Shown here piece after piece: positions 17,327-27,836 of a stretch of DNA of 43,548 bases. How positions within the stretch are numbered: the first letter of the stretch is position 1; each line of letters starts with the position of its first letter. The notes under the pieces were generated by a model, which worked only from the letters and a program-made list of their open reading frames with translations, had not been told where the DNA came from and ran no database searches. Source of the DNA: CAYLHF01 sp964383365 (GTDB lineage: Bacteria > Bacteroidota > Rhodothermia > Rhodothermales > UBA10348); the NCBI GenBank assembly GCA_964383365.1, contig CAYLHF010000023.1, forward strand, positions 1-43,548. The letters run 5' to 3'. Position numbers and translations under genes: made by a program.

Positions 17327-17498
17327 ATGTCGGAGAATCAGAATTTCGTAGCAAAAAAATCAGTTTCTTGCGTTATCAGTAGTCGAAATAGTACCATTTT
17401 ATGTCATTCGGTGGTTCGCACACCGACCGCATACGTCGCATCTGTGATGTTTTCGGTTGGAGTGGGGGGCCCACCGCCCCGGAACCCAGGCGATCAAT

Positions 17499-20400
17499 AT
17501 GCAGATCAGATACTACTCGACATCGTTTACGAAGGCCACGGCTCGGACTGTCAGAGGTGACGATCATAGTCACAGATTCTACCGAGTAGTCAGAAAATTA
17601 TTGGGAAGTATTTTTCTTCTCGGGCTTCTGGCTTTCGGACCGTCGAAGGCTTCGGCACAGGTTGACTTCGGAGATGCCCCCGATCCACTAGTGGCGACCG
17701 CAGGCGAGTATCCGACCCTGTTGGTCAACAACGGTGCCCGTCATACGATTGCAGGTCCTACGCTGGGTGCTACTGTAGATGCTGAGGCCGACGGACAGCC
17801 GAACGCCGGAGCTACCGGTGACGGTGTAGACGAAGATGGAGTCACCTCTTTTACCAATTTTATTCTCGGTCAGTCTGGTACGCTTTCCGTGAACGTATCC
17901 GGTGCTGCCGGAGATGTCTACGCGTGGATAGATTTCAATAAGGATGGTGTGTTCGCCTCACCAGCCGAACGCATAATTAACGGAATCGCTTTTGCGGCAG
18001 GAGAAACGAAAATTCTGAACGTAACGATTCCCGGGACCGCTACTGCCGGAACCGTATTCGGAAGATTTAGAGTCGTTTCGACGGGTGCGCCCGATCCCAC
18101 TCCGACAGGGTTGGCCGCCAGTGGTGAAGTCGAAGATTATGCGATAGTAATCACAGCGCTTGATTTTGGAGATGCCCCTGATCCATTGGCTGCTACGGCA
18201 GGAAAGTATCCTACGCTGCTCAGCCATGACGGTCCGCGGCATACGCTGGTGGGCGGAGGTCCAGTTCTGGGTGCTACCATCGACGGAGAGCCCGATGCCG
18301 CGCCGAGTACCAGCGCTTCGGGTGATGATACTACTGGAAGTGATGACGAAGACGGGGTCGCCTTCAGCGGATCATTTGTAGCCGGAACCAGCAGTACAAC
18401 CATCACGGCTACGGTGTCTGGAGCGGGTGGAAAGCTGAATGCGTGGATTGACTATAACCAGGACGGTGACTTTTTAGACGGTGGTGAGCAGATCGCTACC
18501 GACATGGCCGTCGCAGTTGGAGCCCATCCGTTTTCGCCGACCGTGCCACTAACGGCATTGAGTGGAACCACATTTGCCCGATTCCGCCTCAGTACGGCTG
18601 GTGGCGATGCCTCAACCGGCTCAGCTGCCGATGGTGAGGTGGAAGATTATCAGATTACGATTCAGCGTCTCGATTACGGTGATGCCCCCGATACGGGTGG
18701 CGGAACCGGCACAGGGAATTACAAAACCGTTCTTTCCGATGGCGGTGCAAGCCATATCATCGGTGGTCCCAGGTTTGGTGCCCTGGTCGATAATGAGGCC
18801 GACGGACAACAGAACGGAACGGCTACCGGAGATGACCTGGCCACGTCCGACGATGAAGACGGTGTTACGTTTCCCGCGCAGGTCGCTCTGGGAACAACGA
18901 ATTCGGTGACGGTCGACGTTCAGGGAGCCAGTGGCAGAGTCGATGGTTTCATTGATTTCAACGATGATGGTGACTGGCTCGACGCCGGAGAACAGATCAT
19001 TACCAATCAGGCGGTATCTGTCGGGAGTAACTCATTTTCATTCGTAACTCCTCAGACCGCCATAGTGAGCGGTACATTCGCTCGTTTCCGGATCAGCACA
19101 GCGGGTGGACTCACAGCGATTGGTGCGGCCGCAGACGGGGAAGTGGAAGACTACGCCATTACTGTAGTCGGACTCGACTACGGCGACGCACCGGACACCG
19201 GAGCGGGAACGTCCAACGGCAACTACAAGACGGTCCTGACTGATGATGGCGCTCGACACGGGGCTTTTGGACCTCGGATCGGGGCCACGCGCGATGTGGA
19301 TAACGGCACGCAACAGAATGCGACGGCTACATTTGATGACCTTATCAATACAGGTTCGGCCGACGACGAAGACGGCGTGACCGTCCCTGGAGTGATAAAA
19401 GTTGGCCAGTCGGAATCGATTACTGTCAACGTCCAGAGCGCGGATGGTCGCGTCGATGCATGGATCGACTTCAATCGCGATGGAGATTGGGCTGATTCTG
19501 GAGAGCAGATTGTTACCAATCAGGCAGTCACGGCAGGTTCCACACCGTCGTACAATTTTACAACGCCACTGACGGCGTCCGTCGGTACGTCATTCCTACG
19601 GGTTCGGGTGAGCACTGCAGGTGGTCTGGGCTCAACAGGACTGGCCAAGGACGGGGAGGTCGAAGACGAAGCTCTCGTTATTCAGGCCATCGATTACGGG
19701 GACGCCCCGGACACAGGTTTGGGCAAATCAAACAAGAATTACGAGACGCTTGCCGCCAACGGTGGTCCGTCCCATATCATCACGGGACCTGTTCTGGGAT
19801 CCTTGGTTGACGCGGACGCCGATGGACAACCAGGAAATACGGCTACCGGTGATGACACAGACGGGACCGACGATGAAGACGGCGTAGCGTTCAGCGCGGC
19901 CTTTACTGCGGGTGCGAGTTCAGCTACAGTCACTGTAACACTGAGTGGTTCTGGCGGAAAACTCGATGCGTGGGTGGACTGGAACCAGGACGGTGACTTT
20001 CTGGATGCCAGTGAGCAGATTGCGACCAACATGGTCGTAAATGTTGGAGCGAATCCGTTCAGTCCAGCCGTTCCCATAACGGCGTTATTGGGGCAGACAT
20101 ATGCCCGATTCCGGGTCAGCACGGCCGGTGGGCTCGCCCCTACAGGTGCTTCTCCAACGGGCGAGGTAGAAGATTATACGGTACTGGTCGGTGGAATCGA
20201 TTTCGGTGATGCCCCGGATACAGGTGCGGGAACAGGAGCCGGAAACTATGAGACGCTCCTTGCCAATGGCGGCGCGCGTCATATAGCAACAGGGCCTATT
20301 CTGGGTACACTAATTGACGCAGATGCCGACGGCATCCAGAATGGTACCGCCACCGGTGACGACACCGACAATCTGGCCGACGAAGACGGAATCGCCTTCG

Positions 20401-23400
20401 CCAGTCCACTTATAATGACGGGTGCCGGAACGAATACGGCCAGTGTGGGCGTCACGGTTAGTGGGGCCAACGGCGTGCTCGACGCATGGATAGATTTCAA
20501 TGGCGATGGCGACTGGCTCGACGCCGGTGAACAGGTCATAACGACGAAGGCGGTAACCGTAGGATCTCAGTTGGTTTCGTTTACGATTCCGGCGCAGGCA
20601 TTTTCGACCGCCAGTTCTTTTGCCCGTTTCCGACTCTCTTCGACGGGTGCAGTGGCTCAGGGATACACCACGCTCGGCGCGGCGACAGACGGTGAAGTGG
20701 AAGACTATGCGGTTACGCTGGTCAACGGTGCGGTGGCGGCAGCCCAGACACTGACGGTTCCGTCGGGTGCGGCCAGTCCGTACACGATATCGATCGTGGC
20801 TGGTCCGAAACTAAAGGTCGTTGATAACAACGGAACGATTCTAAGCGAAATTCCCACAACGGCTATTGTCGGTGGTGTAACGGTCAACGGGTCTGCCGGT
20901 GACGATATATTTATCATCGACTATACCACGGATCCGTCCGCATTCGGTGGTCTGGCGATCGATGGTAAAGGCCAGACGACGGGTGACAAGATCGTGCTCC
21001 AGGGCGCGAGTCCGGCCTCGTTCACACATACGTTTTCTACGCTTACATCTGGTTCATTCACCGGTACGGGGCTGGGAACCACGACCTATACAGACATCGA
21101 ACCGATCGCCGACAATCTGAGCGTAACAGATCGCGTCTTTACGTTCAGCGGGGTGGATGAAACGATTGACCTGAAAGACGACGGGATCCCTGCTAACGGC
21201 TTATCCTTCATCAATTCGACGGCGGGCGAGTCGGTAACATTCGTCAATCCGACGAATAGCATCACGGTCAACGGCGGCGGCGGAGTCGATCAGATTATCC
21301 TAGCTGCGCTCGACAACGGGTACAACAAACCCGTCACCATCAATGGTGATGCCGGAAACGACATCGTCACGGTCAAAGCCATGGCGGCGGGTTGGACCAG
21401 TACTGTTTCAGTGAACGGTCTGGCGGGCGACGATGAACTCATCGCCGACTTTGTAAATGGAAATGCTATACCCGCTGCGGGTGGTCTGTTCTACGACGGA
21501 GGTACGCAGACCACGGGTGACAAGCTGACACTCAAGAACGGTAGCGGCCTCACGACAATTACCCACACGTTCGCAAATGCGAACGACGGTACGGTCAACG
21601 TAGATACGCGTGTGCTTACGTACACCGGTCTCGAGCCGATAACGGATAATCTGAGTTCGACCAATCGAATATTTACATTCGGGGCAACGGCAGACGTAAT
21701 CACGCTGGAAGAGACCGCAGCGGCGGGAGATTCGCAGTCGAAGATTTCATCCACGGCTTCAAGTGAGACGGTGACGTTTACTACAACGCCTACGACGACT
21801 ATCACGGTCAACGCAGGTGCGGGTGACGATACGGTCACGATGAAGAAACTGGACTCGACGTACGCAGGAGCGGTTACCGTGAACGGCGATGCTGCCGACG
21901 ATACGTTTACGGCCGACTTCTCGGGAGGAAATCCGTTTACGACGGCAGGCGTGACCTACCATGGCAACGCCCAGACGGCGAGCGACAAGCTGGTTCTTAC
22001 AGGCGGTAGTCCGACAACCGTAGATCATGTCTACACTGACGCGAACAGCGGTACGGTGACGGTAGACGGCGTCGTACTCACGTATGACACGATCGAACCA
22101 ATCACCGATGCGCTTACGCCTACTACGCGGACATTCACGTTCTCGTCGGCGACCAATACGATTACGCTCAAGGATGATGGCGTTCTGGCGGATGGGTTTT
22201 CTGTTCTGTCGACGGCGAGTGTCACGAGTGAAACAACGACCTTCAAGGCGCCGACTGGCAAACTGACGGTGTTCGGAGGCTCGGGTGTTGACACGTTCAC
22301 CTTGACGGAACTGGACACGGCGATTTCTCCATCGCTGGGTGTGCATTTCAGGGGTCTCGGCGGAGCGGATATCATAACCATGAGTCCGAGTACCAAGTAC
22401 ATTGCCGAGGCGCATGGTGGAGATCCTTCGGTCGCTCCAGGAGATGTATTCGACGTAGACTTCACGGGTCTGACAGGAGTCAAGATCACGCACACTCCGA
22501 CATCGGCCAGCGCCGGAAGTTACACGTTTGATAGCGGGTACAAGAATGTCAATTATGACACGATGGAGGATGTCAAGAAGAGCATTTCGCTATTGACCCC
22601 CTTCGATACGCAGACCGGTATTTCGATCGAACCGACGCTGGATTGGGACATCTCCGCTACACTGGGAGCGTTGTTCACTGGAGCCTATTCGCTCGAACTT
22701 GACACGCAGGCCGACTTCCTGAGCGGTAGTAAGTTTGAAAAAACGGGCCTAACGCTACCGACGTCGATTTATTCGATCGATTTTGATACGGATGCGTTCA
22801 AACTGGAGAACAACAAGACGTATTACTGGCGGATAAAGGCACCACTTACGATCGGTGGTGGCGGTAACGTGTTCTGTTCGGCGCCATACAGTTTCCTGTC
22901 GGCACAAAAATTGGTGCCGGAGCTGACGTATCCCAAACCGGATCTGACGATTCCGTCAACTACATTTACGTTCTCATGGAATGTAGCCAATCCGGCACCG
23001 AATGCGACGTATGTACTCGATATAGACGGTTCAACGTTTGCAGCGCCATTCCTCCAGACCGTTACTTCTTCAACCACCACGTTCAAGACGAGCGGCCTCA
23101 CGACCCAACTAGTCGCGGGAAACACCTATACGTGGCGCATCACGGTCAAATCGGCAGGAGGAGCGACGATAGCCATTTCTGCACCGCAGGCGTTTACGAT
23201 TGCGGGCGGTGCCGTGGTACCAAAGCCGAGTTATCCGATAGCCGGGCTGAAGGTGTATTCAAACGATATCAATTTCAGCTGGTATCCTGAGGCAGACTTT
23301 GCCGATCTCACGTTTGATATCGAATATATCAATGTGACCGATGGGGAAGTGTTCACGGGAACCCCGGACGTGTCTGGAATTACGGGACTCCAGAAGCTGG

Positions 23401-25219
23401 TGACCGGGCTCAAGCCGGGTAAGGAATACAAGTGGAAAGTCCGTAGCAAGCATACACCGAGTGGAGTGACCAGTGCATGGTCTACCGAGGTTAACTTCTT
23501 CACGAACGGTCCGGGTACTGTTGTCGTACCGACGCCTTCGTATCCGACAGGGGGGCTGCAGATCTACACGACGAGTCCGACGTTGCATTGGTATCTGGGT
23601 ACTCCGGAAGCTGGTCTGACGTTCGTTGTTGAATATCGAAAGGTCGGTGCGGGTGCGTTTACTTCTGCTGCCGTGACGCCGACTCAACTACAACTTACAG
23701 GGCTGGAACCGGGCAAGACGTACGAATGGAAAGTCAAATCCAAGAATAGTTTTGGCGAAGAGTCCGCATTCTCGGCCCTGACCACGTTCGTAATTGCCGG
23801 TGGGCCCACGCAAGGGCTTCCAAATGCGTCATTCCCGATCAATAATGCGACAGTATACACGTTGCAGCCGACGCTTAACTGGTTTGTTGAAGGTTCGACG
23901 CTTGGGCTGACCACGTTCGACGTCGAATGGGATGATGATGCGTTGTTTGCGCTTCCATTTGTGGGAAGTAAGACGGGGCTTACGGGCGGGAAATACACAC
24001 TCACAGCAGCCGAGAAGCTGAAGTTTGGAACGATGTACTACTGGAGGGTCCGTGNNNNNNNNNNNNNNNNNNNNNNNNNNNNNNNNNNNNNNNNNNNNNN
24101 NNNNNNNNNNNNNNNNNNNNNNNNNNNNNNNNNNNNNNNNNNNNNNNNNNNNNNCTCACAGCAGCCGAGAAGCTGAAGTTTGGAACGATGTACTACTGGA
24201 GGGTCCGTGCGCACTTCTCAAATGGAGATACGTCGGACGCTACGAATACAAAGTCCAATGGCACCTTTACGACAACCGGTGCTGCAGGGACGCTCGTGCC
24301 GATCCTCACGCAGCCCATCGGTGGTCTGATTATCCCGGACAAGAAGACGACACTCAGTTGGTATGTCACCGGCTCACTTGGAGCGGTTACGTCTTTTGAC
24401 GTCGTGTATTCGACGACAAGTACCTTCAATCCGTCCCCGACGGTCACAACAACGGTAGTGACAGGTACGAACAAGACAACGCTGGATATTACAGGACTCG
24501 TTCCGGGTGCCAAATACTACTGGAAAGTTCGTGCCGACAATGGTACCACCAAGTCGGCGTACAGTGCGGTCGAGACCTTTGTGGTTCCGGCCGGGGCGTC
24601 GCCGGTACTGCCGATAGCCGGTAGTCCCGTGGGTGGAATCGCGCTGCAAGTCGCCAATCCAACGATGTCATGGTTCCTGCCTACGTTCTCATCGTCTACG
24701 ATGACCTACGAGGTTCAGTACGGGCAGGCTGCAGATCTTTCCGATGCCCTGCAAATAAATAATCTCGAGAGTCCGTTGTTCGATGGTGCATTCCTGACAG
24801 AGGGAACGTATTACTGGCGAGTGCGGTCTGTGACGACCTCCGGAGAACGGTCGGCATTCTCAGACATCGCTGAATTCAGTACGACGGCGTCTATTGCCAC
24901 GGCGATAGAAGATGAGATCGTTCCTGGTGATGAACTGCCGACGTCATTCCAGCTGCTGCAGAATTATCCGAATCCGTTCAATCCGACAACAACGATTGAA
25001 TTTGCCGTTCCGGAAGCGAGTCATGTGACGCTCGGGATCTACAATGTACTCGGACAACTCGTTCGGACGCTCGTAAACGATCAGGTCACACCCGGCGTCC
25101 ACCGCATTCAGTGGGATGCTCGCGATGCCGGAGGACAGGGCGTCACCAGTGGATTGTATATCTACCGGATAACGGCCGGTGATTTCTCCCAGGCTCGAAC
25201 ATTGGTATTGCTCAAGTGA
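17499..25219 (+). CDS. Giant secreted protein: GEVED repeats, GDD-rich region, Fn3-like domains, T9SS sorting tail
   Basis: Predicted surface-exposed or released protein of about 2521 aa once the gap artefact is removed. ATG 17499 gives a long signal peptide cleaved after SKASA (residue 53). Six GEVED repeats follow (about 55-1072), each opening DFGDAPD or DYGDAPD and closing DGEVEDY. Next is a beta-rich region to about 1700 with GDD/GND turns and a thrice-repeated EPI(T/A)D segment, then about seven fibronectin-III-like domains with YYWRVR or YKWKVR strands. The last 86 residues are a type A T9SS sorting domain (NYPNPFNP ... SGLYIYRI). It is interrupted by 100 Ns at 24055-24154. Collapsing the identical 55-base flanks (a 155-base removal) joins both halves in one frame. 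Function is unknown; adhesion or matrix roles are typical of such architectures. Confidence 0.85.
17664..20720 (+). repeat. Six tandem GEVED-domain coding repeats of about 500 bp
   Basis: Repeat starts, taken at the Asp codon of DFGDAPD or DYGDAPD, are 17664, 18162, 18672, 19176, 19692 and 20199. Spacings are 498, 510, 504, 516 and 507 bases, all whole codons. Each unit holds GARH or GPSH, an ATGD...DEDGV acidic segment, AWIDFN or AWIDYN with a DGDF/DGDW loop, FARFR or similar, and GEVEDY. The Asp-rich loops look able to bind calcium (inference). Units differ enough at the DNA level to be old duplications rather than recent copies. Confidence 0.9.
24000..24209 (+). repeat. Identical 55-bp sequences flanking the N gap
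   Basis: Positions 24000-24054 and 24155-24209 are identical base for base, starting CTCACAGCAGCCGAGAAGC and ending GGGTCCGTG. They code for the end of one Fn3-like domain. The identity abuts the gap exactly on its left and right sides, as expected of an unresolved contig-end overlap. Confidence 0.95.
24055..24154. other. Assembly gap of exactly 100 Ns
   Basis: A fixed-length scaffold placeholder, not a measured distance. It breaks the giant gene into two apparent reading frames. The true gap is probably zero or negative, given the identical flanks. Confidence 0.97.
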
Positions 25220-25242
25220 TGAGGGCAAGCTCCGACACGGTG

Positions 25243-25268
25243 CGCGGCGGAAGTTGAGGGCCGCCGCG
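25243..25268. terminator. GC-rich hairpin between convergent genes
   Basis: A perfect 8-bp inverted repeat, CGCGGCGG (25243-25250) and CCGCCGCG (25261-25268), with a 10-base loop lies between the stop of the giant gene and the stop of kbl. No U-run follows on either strand, so it may block read-through or only stabilise 3' ends. Confidence 0.45.
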
Positions 25269-25282
25269 GCGCCGGAAGGAGT

Positions 25283-26485
25283 TCAGTCCTGCCGGTTCGG
25301 AATGACTCCATGACGCCGGCCCACTTTCACAAATGCGTCGACGCAACGGTCGATATGATCTCTGGAATGAGCTGCCGATAATTGAACCCGGATGCGCGCC
25401 TCGCCCCTGGGGACCACCGGGAAGCTGAATCCGATGACGTAGATCCCTTCGTGCAGCATATCCGATGCAATATCGGATGCGAGGCGCGCCTCATACAGCA
25501 TGATAGGTACGATGGGGTGAACACCGGGTCGAATGTCGAATCCGGCCTCAGTCATTCGCTCCCTGAAATACACCGTGTTCTCTTCCAACTTGTCGCGCAA
25601 GGCAGTAGAGTGCGAAAGCATATCTATTACCTTAAGACTTGTGTAGGCGATAACCGGGGCTACCGAATTGGAGAAGAGGTAGGGACGTGAGCGTTGTCTG
25701 AGTAATTCGACAATCTCCTTACGGGCCGACGTAAATCCTCCTGAGGCTCCACCGAGGGCTTTCCCGAGCGTGCTCGTCACTATATCCACTCTCCCCATTA
25801 CCCCGCAATGGTCGATGGAGCCCCTGCCAGACTTCCCGAAAAAGCCGGTGGCATGGCTATCATCTACCATCACGAGTGCATTGTATTTGTCGGCGAGATC
25901 GCAAATTTGGCCAAGTTTGGCGATGTCCCCATCCATGGAGAAAACGCCGTCTGTCGCGATCATCCTTCTCTTTGACGTCGCAGATTCGTTCAGACACCTT
26001 TCCAGGTCGGCCATGTCACCGTGGGTATACCGATATCTCGCAGCCTTGCACAAGCGGATGCCGTCGATAATACTCGCGTGGTTGAGAGCGTCTGAGATGA
26101 TGGCACAGTCTTTATCCAGAATGGTCTCGAAAAGTCCCCCGTTGGCATCGAAGCACGATGTATACAGGATCGTGTCGTCCATTCCGAGAAACTCGGAGAG
26201 TCTGGCCTCCAATTCTTTATGGATAGTTTGCGTACCACAGATGAACCTTACGGACGAGAGTCCGAAGCCGTATCGCTCAACACCTTCTTTTGCGGCCTCG
26301 ATCAATTCGCGGTTGTTGGCCAACCCGAGATAATTATTCGCACAGAAATTGATCACCTCATTACCGTCTTGCACGGCGATCCTGGCCGACTGCTGACCCT
26401 TCAGTACACGCTCGTCTTTATAGAGTCCGGCCGTCCGAATTTCGTCGAGAATGAGAGAGAGTTGGGAAGAAGTTGACTCGTACAT
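25283..26485 (-). CDS. kbl: Glycine C-acetyltransferase (2-amino-3-ketobutyrate CoA ligase)
   Basis: PLP enzyme converting 2-amino-3-oxobutanoate and CoA into glycine and acetyl-CoA, the second step of threonine breakdown. Its 400 aa show the alpha-oxoamine synthase pattern: NFCANNYLGL at 46-55, His136 in LNHASIIDG, VDDSHATG with Asp208 and His211, and the PLP lysine K242 in TSTLGKALGG. The FCGT-type segment (FICGTQTIHKELE) separates Kbl from BioF by eye. Start ATG 26485. It follows tdh by 63 bp on the same strand, so the two steps of the pathway are encoded together. Confidence 0.95.
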   Translation of the reverse strand: MYESTSSQLSLILDEIRTAGLYKDERVLKGQQSARIAVQDGNEVINFCANNYLGLANNRELIEAAKEGVERYGFGLSSVRFICGTQTIHKELEARLSEFLGMDDTILYTSCFDANGGLFETILDKDCAIISDALNHASIIDGIRLCKAARYRYTHGDMADLERCLNESATSKRRMIATDGVFSMDGDIAKLGQICDLADKYNALVMVDDSHATGFFGKSGRGSIDHCGVMGRVDIVTSTLGKALGGASGGFTSARKEIVELLRQRSRPYLFSNSVAPVIAYTSLKVIDMLSHSTALRDKLEENTVYFRERMTEAGFDIRPGVHPIVPIMLYEARLASDIASDMLHEGIYVIGFSFPVVPRGEARIRVQLSAAHSRDHIDRCVDAFVKVGRRHGVIPNRQD

Positions 26486-26548
26486 CGTCTTGACCGTTAA
26501 AGGTTGATGGTCTGCTGGAGAGGCTGCGGAGAGAAGAGAAATTACGGT

Positions 26549-27526
26549 CTAAATCGGTCCTGATTCGGACTTACTTGCCGTGTGACGGGCAGACCGTTCA
26601 GACCGTTCGCGCACCCGGGTAATCATTTCTGTCGTCATCGTCTGAAGGTCAACACGTTCCTTCCAGTCCCAGTCTTCACGCGCGCGTGAGTCGTCGATGG
26701 ACTGAGGCCAGGAATCGGCAATAGCCTGCCGATAATCCGGCGAGTAGCTACACACGAAATTCGGAACGTGCTCACGTATGGCGGCTGCAAATTCAGCGGC
26801 CGATTGGCTGAATGCGGTCACATTATAACTTGTTCTGACAGTGATCTTATCCACAGGCGCCGTCATGAGATCGAGAATGCTTTTGATCGCATCAGACATA
26901 TACATCATCGGAAGTCTGGTTTCAGCTTCCACAAAACAGGAATAGGAGCCTGTTCGGACGGCTTCAAAAAACATTTCTACAGCAAAGTCGGTGGTCCCGC
27001 CGCCGGGGGGCGCCTTGTAACTGATAACTCCGGGAAATCGAATACTCCTCACGTCAACACCATATCGTGTTGCGTAATACTGACACAGTAATTCTCCCGT
27101 AACCTTTGTCAATCCGTACATGGTTGTCGGACTGGTGGGCGTTTCCTGTGGCGTGTTTATTCTCGGGGTTCCCGGCCCGAAAACTGCTATGGAACTGGGC
27201 CAAAAAAGCCGAAATCTTGACGTTCGCGCTTCGTCGAGCACCGTCTTGAGACCGTTTATATTCACGTTCCAACACGTTTCCGGATAGTTTTCACCGTTGG
27301 CTGATAAAATTCCAGCCAGGTGGTATACGGAGTCCGGGTTAACGTCACTCAGAAGCTTACGAAACGCGTTTTCGTCCGTGACGTCCAGATAGCGAAAATC
27401 AGCATCTGTCTGTCCTTGCTTCTGCTTCAGGTCGGACGCAATGACGGCGTCGGCACCGTGAATCTGTCGGAGTGCGTCAACGAGATCAATTCCGATCTGG
27501 CCAGATGCACCGGTTACGAGTATCAT
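26549..27526 (-). CDS. tdh: L-threonine 3-dehydrogenase, SDR/epimerase type
   Basis: Oxidises L-threonine to 2-amino-3-oxobutanoate with NAD. It is the short (325 aa) Rossmann-fold type, not the zinc MDR type of E. coli. It has the nucleotide loop VTGASGQIG at 4-12, active-site SS at 111-112, and the Y137-x3-K141 pair in MYGLTK. The later GGTTDFAVEMFFEA and LPMMYMSDA segments are marks I associate with SDR threonine dehydrogenases. ATG 27526 starts right at the first beta strand; the frame stays open upstream to 27685 without likely coding content. Its partner kbl follows directly, which strongly supports the assignment over a generic sugar epimerase. Confidence 0.92.
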   Translation of the reverse strand: MILVTGASGQIGIDLVDALRQIHGADAVIASDLKQKQGQTDADFRYLDVTDENAFRKLLSDVNPDSVYHLAGILSANGENYPETCWNVNINGLKTVLDEARTSRFRLFWPSSIAVFGPGTPRINTPQETPTSPTTMYGLTKVTGELLCQYYATRYGVDVRSIRFPGVISYKAPPGGGTTDFAVEMFFEAVRTGSYSCFVEAETRLPMMYMSDAIKSILDLMTAPVDKITVRTSYNVTAFSQSAAEFAAAIREHVPNFVCSYSPDYRQAIADSWPQSIDDSRAREDWDWKERVDLQTMTTEMITRVRERSERSARHTASKSESGPI

Positions 27527-27836
27527 TCGATGGAATATTTCTCCATAATGGTGTGAAATACGTCGTTCCGTTGAACGCGAAGATAGGTCCCCGACTACAA
27601 ATAATAATCTCCTTTGTACGGTTTGATGAATGTTCACAAGAACGAGTGACGCACTTCTGTTTCGTTGCCTGAAGAGACAGACCATGATGTAGAGAAATAA
27701 GTAGGCTTGGTCTTGTCGTCACTGTATCTTCCGGACCGATACATTCGTAGCTGGATGGAGAATGGCCAACCGAATATTTCTCGGTGGGCTTTTCTCCGTT
27801 GTTAGCGTAAAACCACAAGGAATTTTCAACAGTCAA
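27527..27836. promoter_or_regulatory. Divergent promoter region between tdh and the propeller operon
   Basis: A 310-bp gap with no gene. The minus strand carries TATCTTCG at 27578-27585, about 52 bases upstream of the tdh ATG, and the plus strand carries TATCTTCC at 27725-27732, about 105 bases upstream of the ATG at 27837. Both are partial matches to TAnnTTTG. No strong hairpin or riboswitch-like element was found. Confidence 0.35.

Noticed and set aside
24025..24399. Separate gene crossing the N gap
   Set aside because: It is a frame artefact of the 100 Ns; the true frame joins when the 55-base overlap is collapsed.
26549..27526. UDP-sugar epimerase assignment
   Set aside because: Adjacency to kbl and the segments typical of SDR threonine dehydrogenase favour Tdh.
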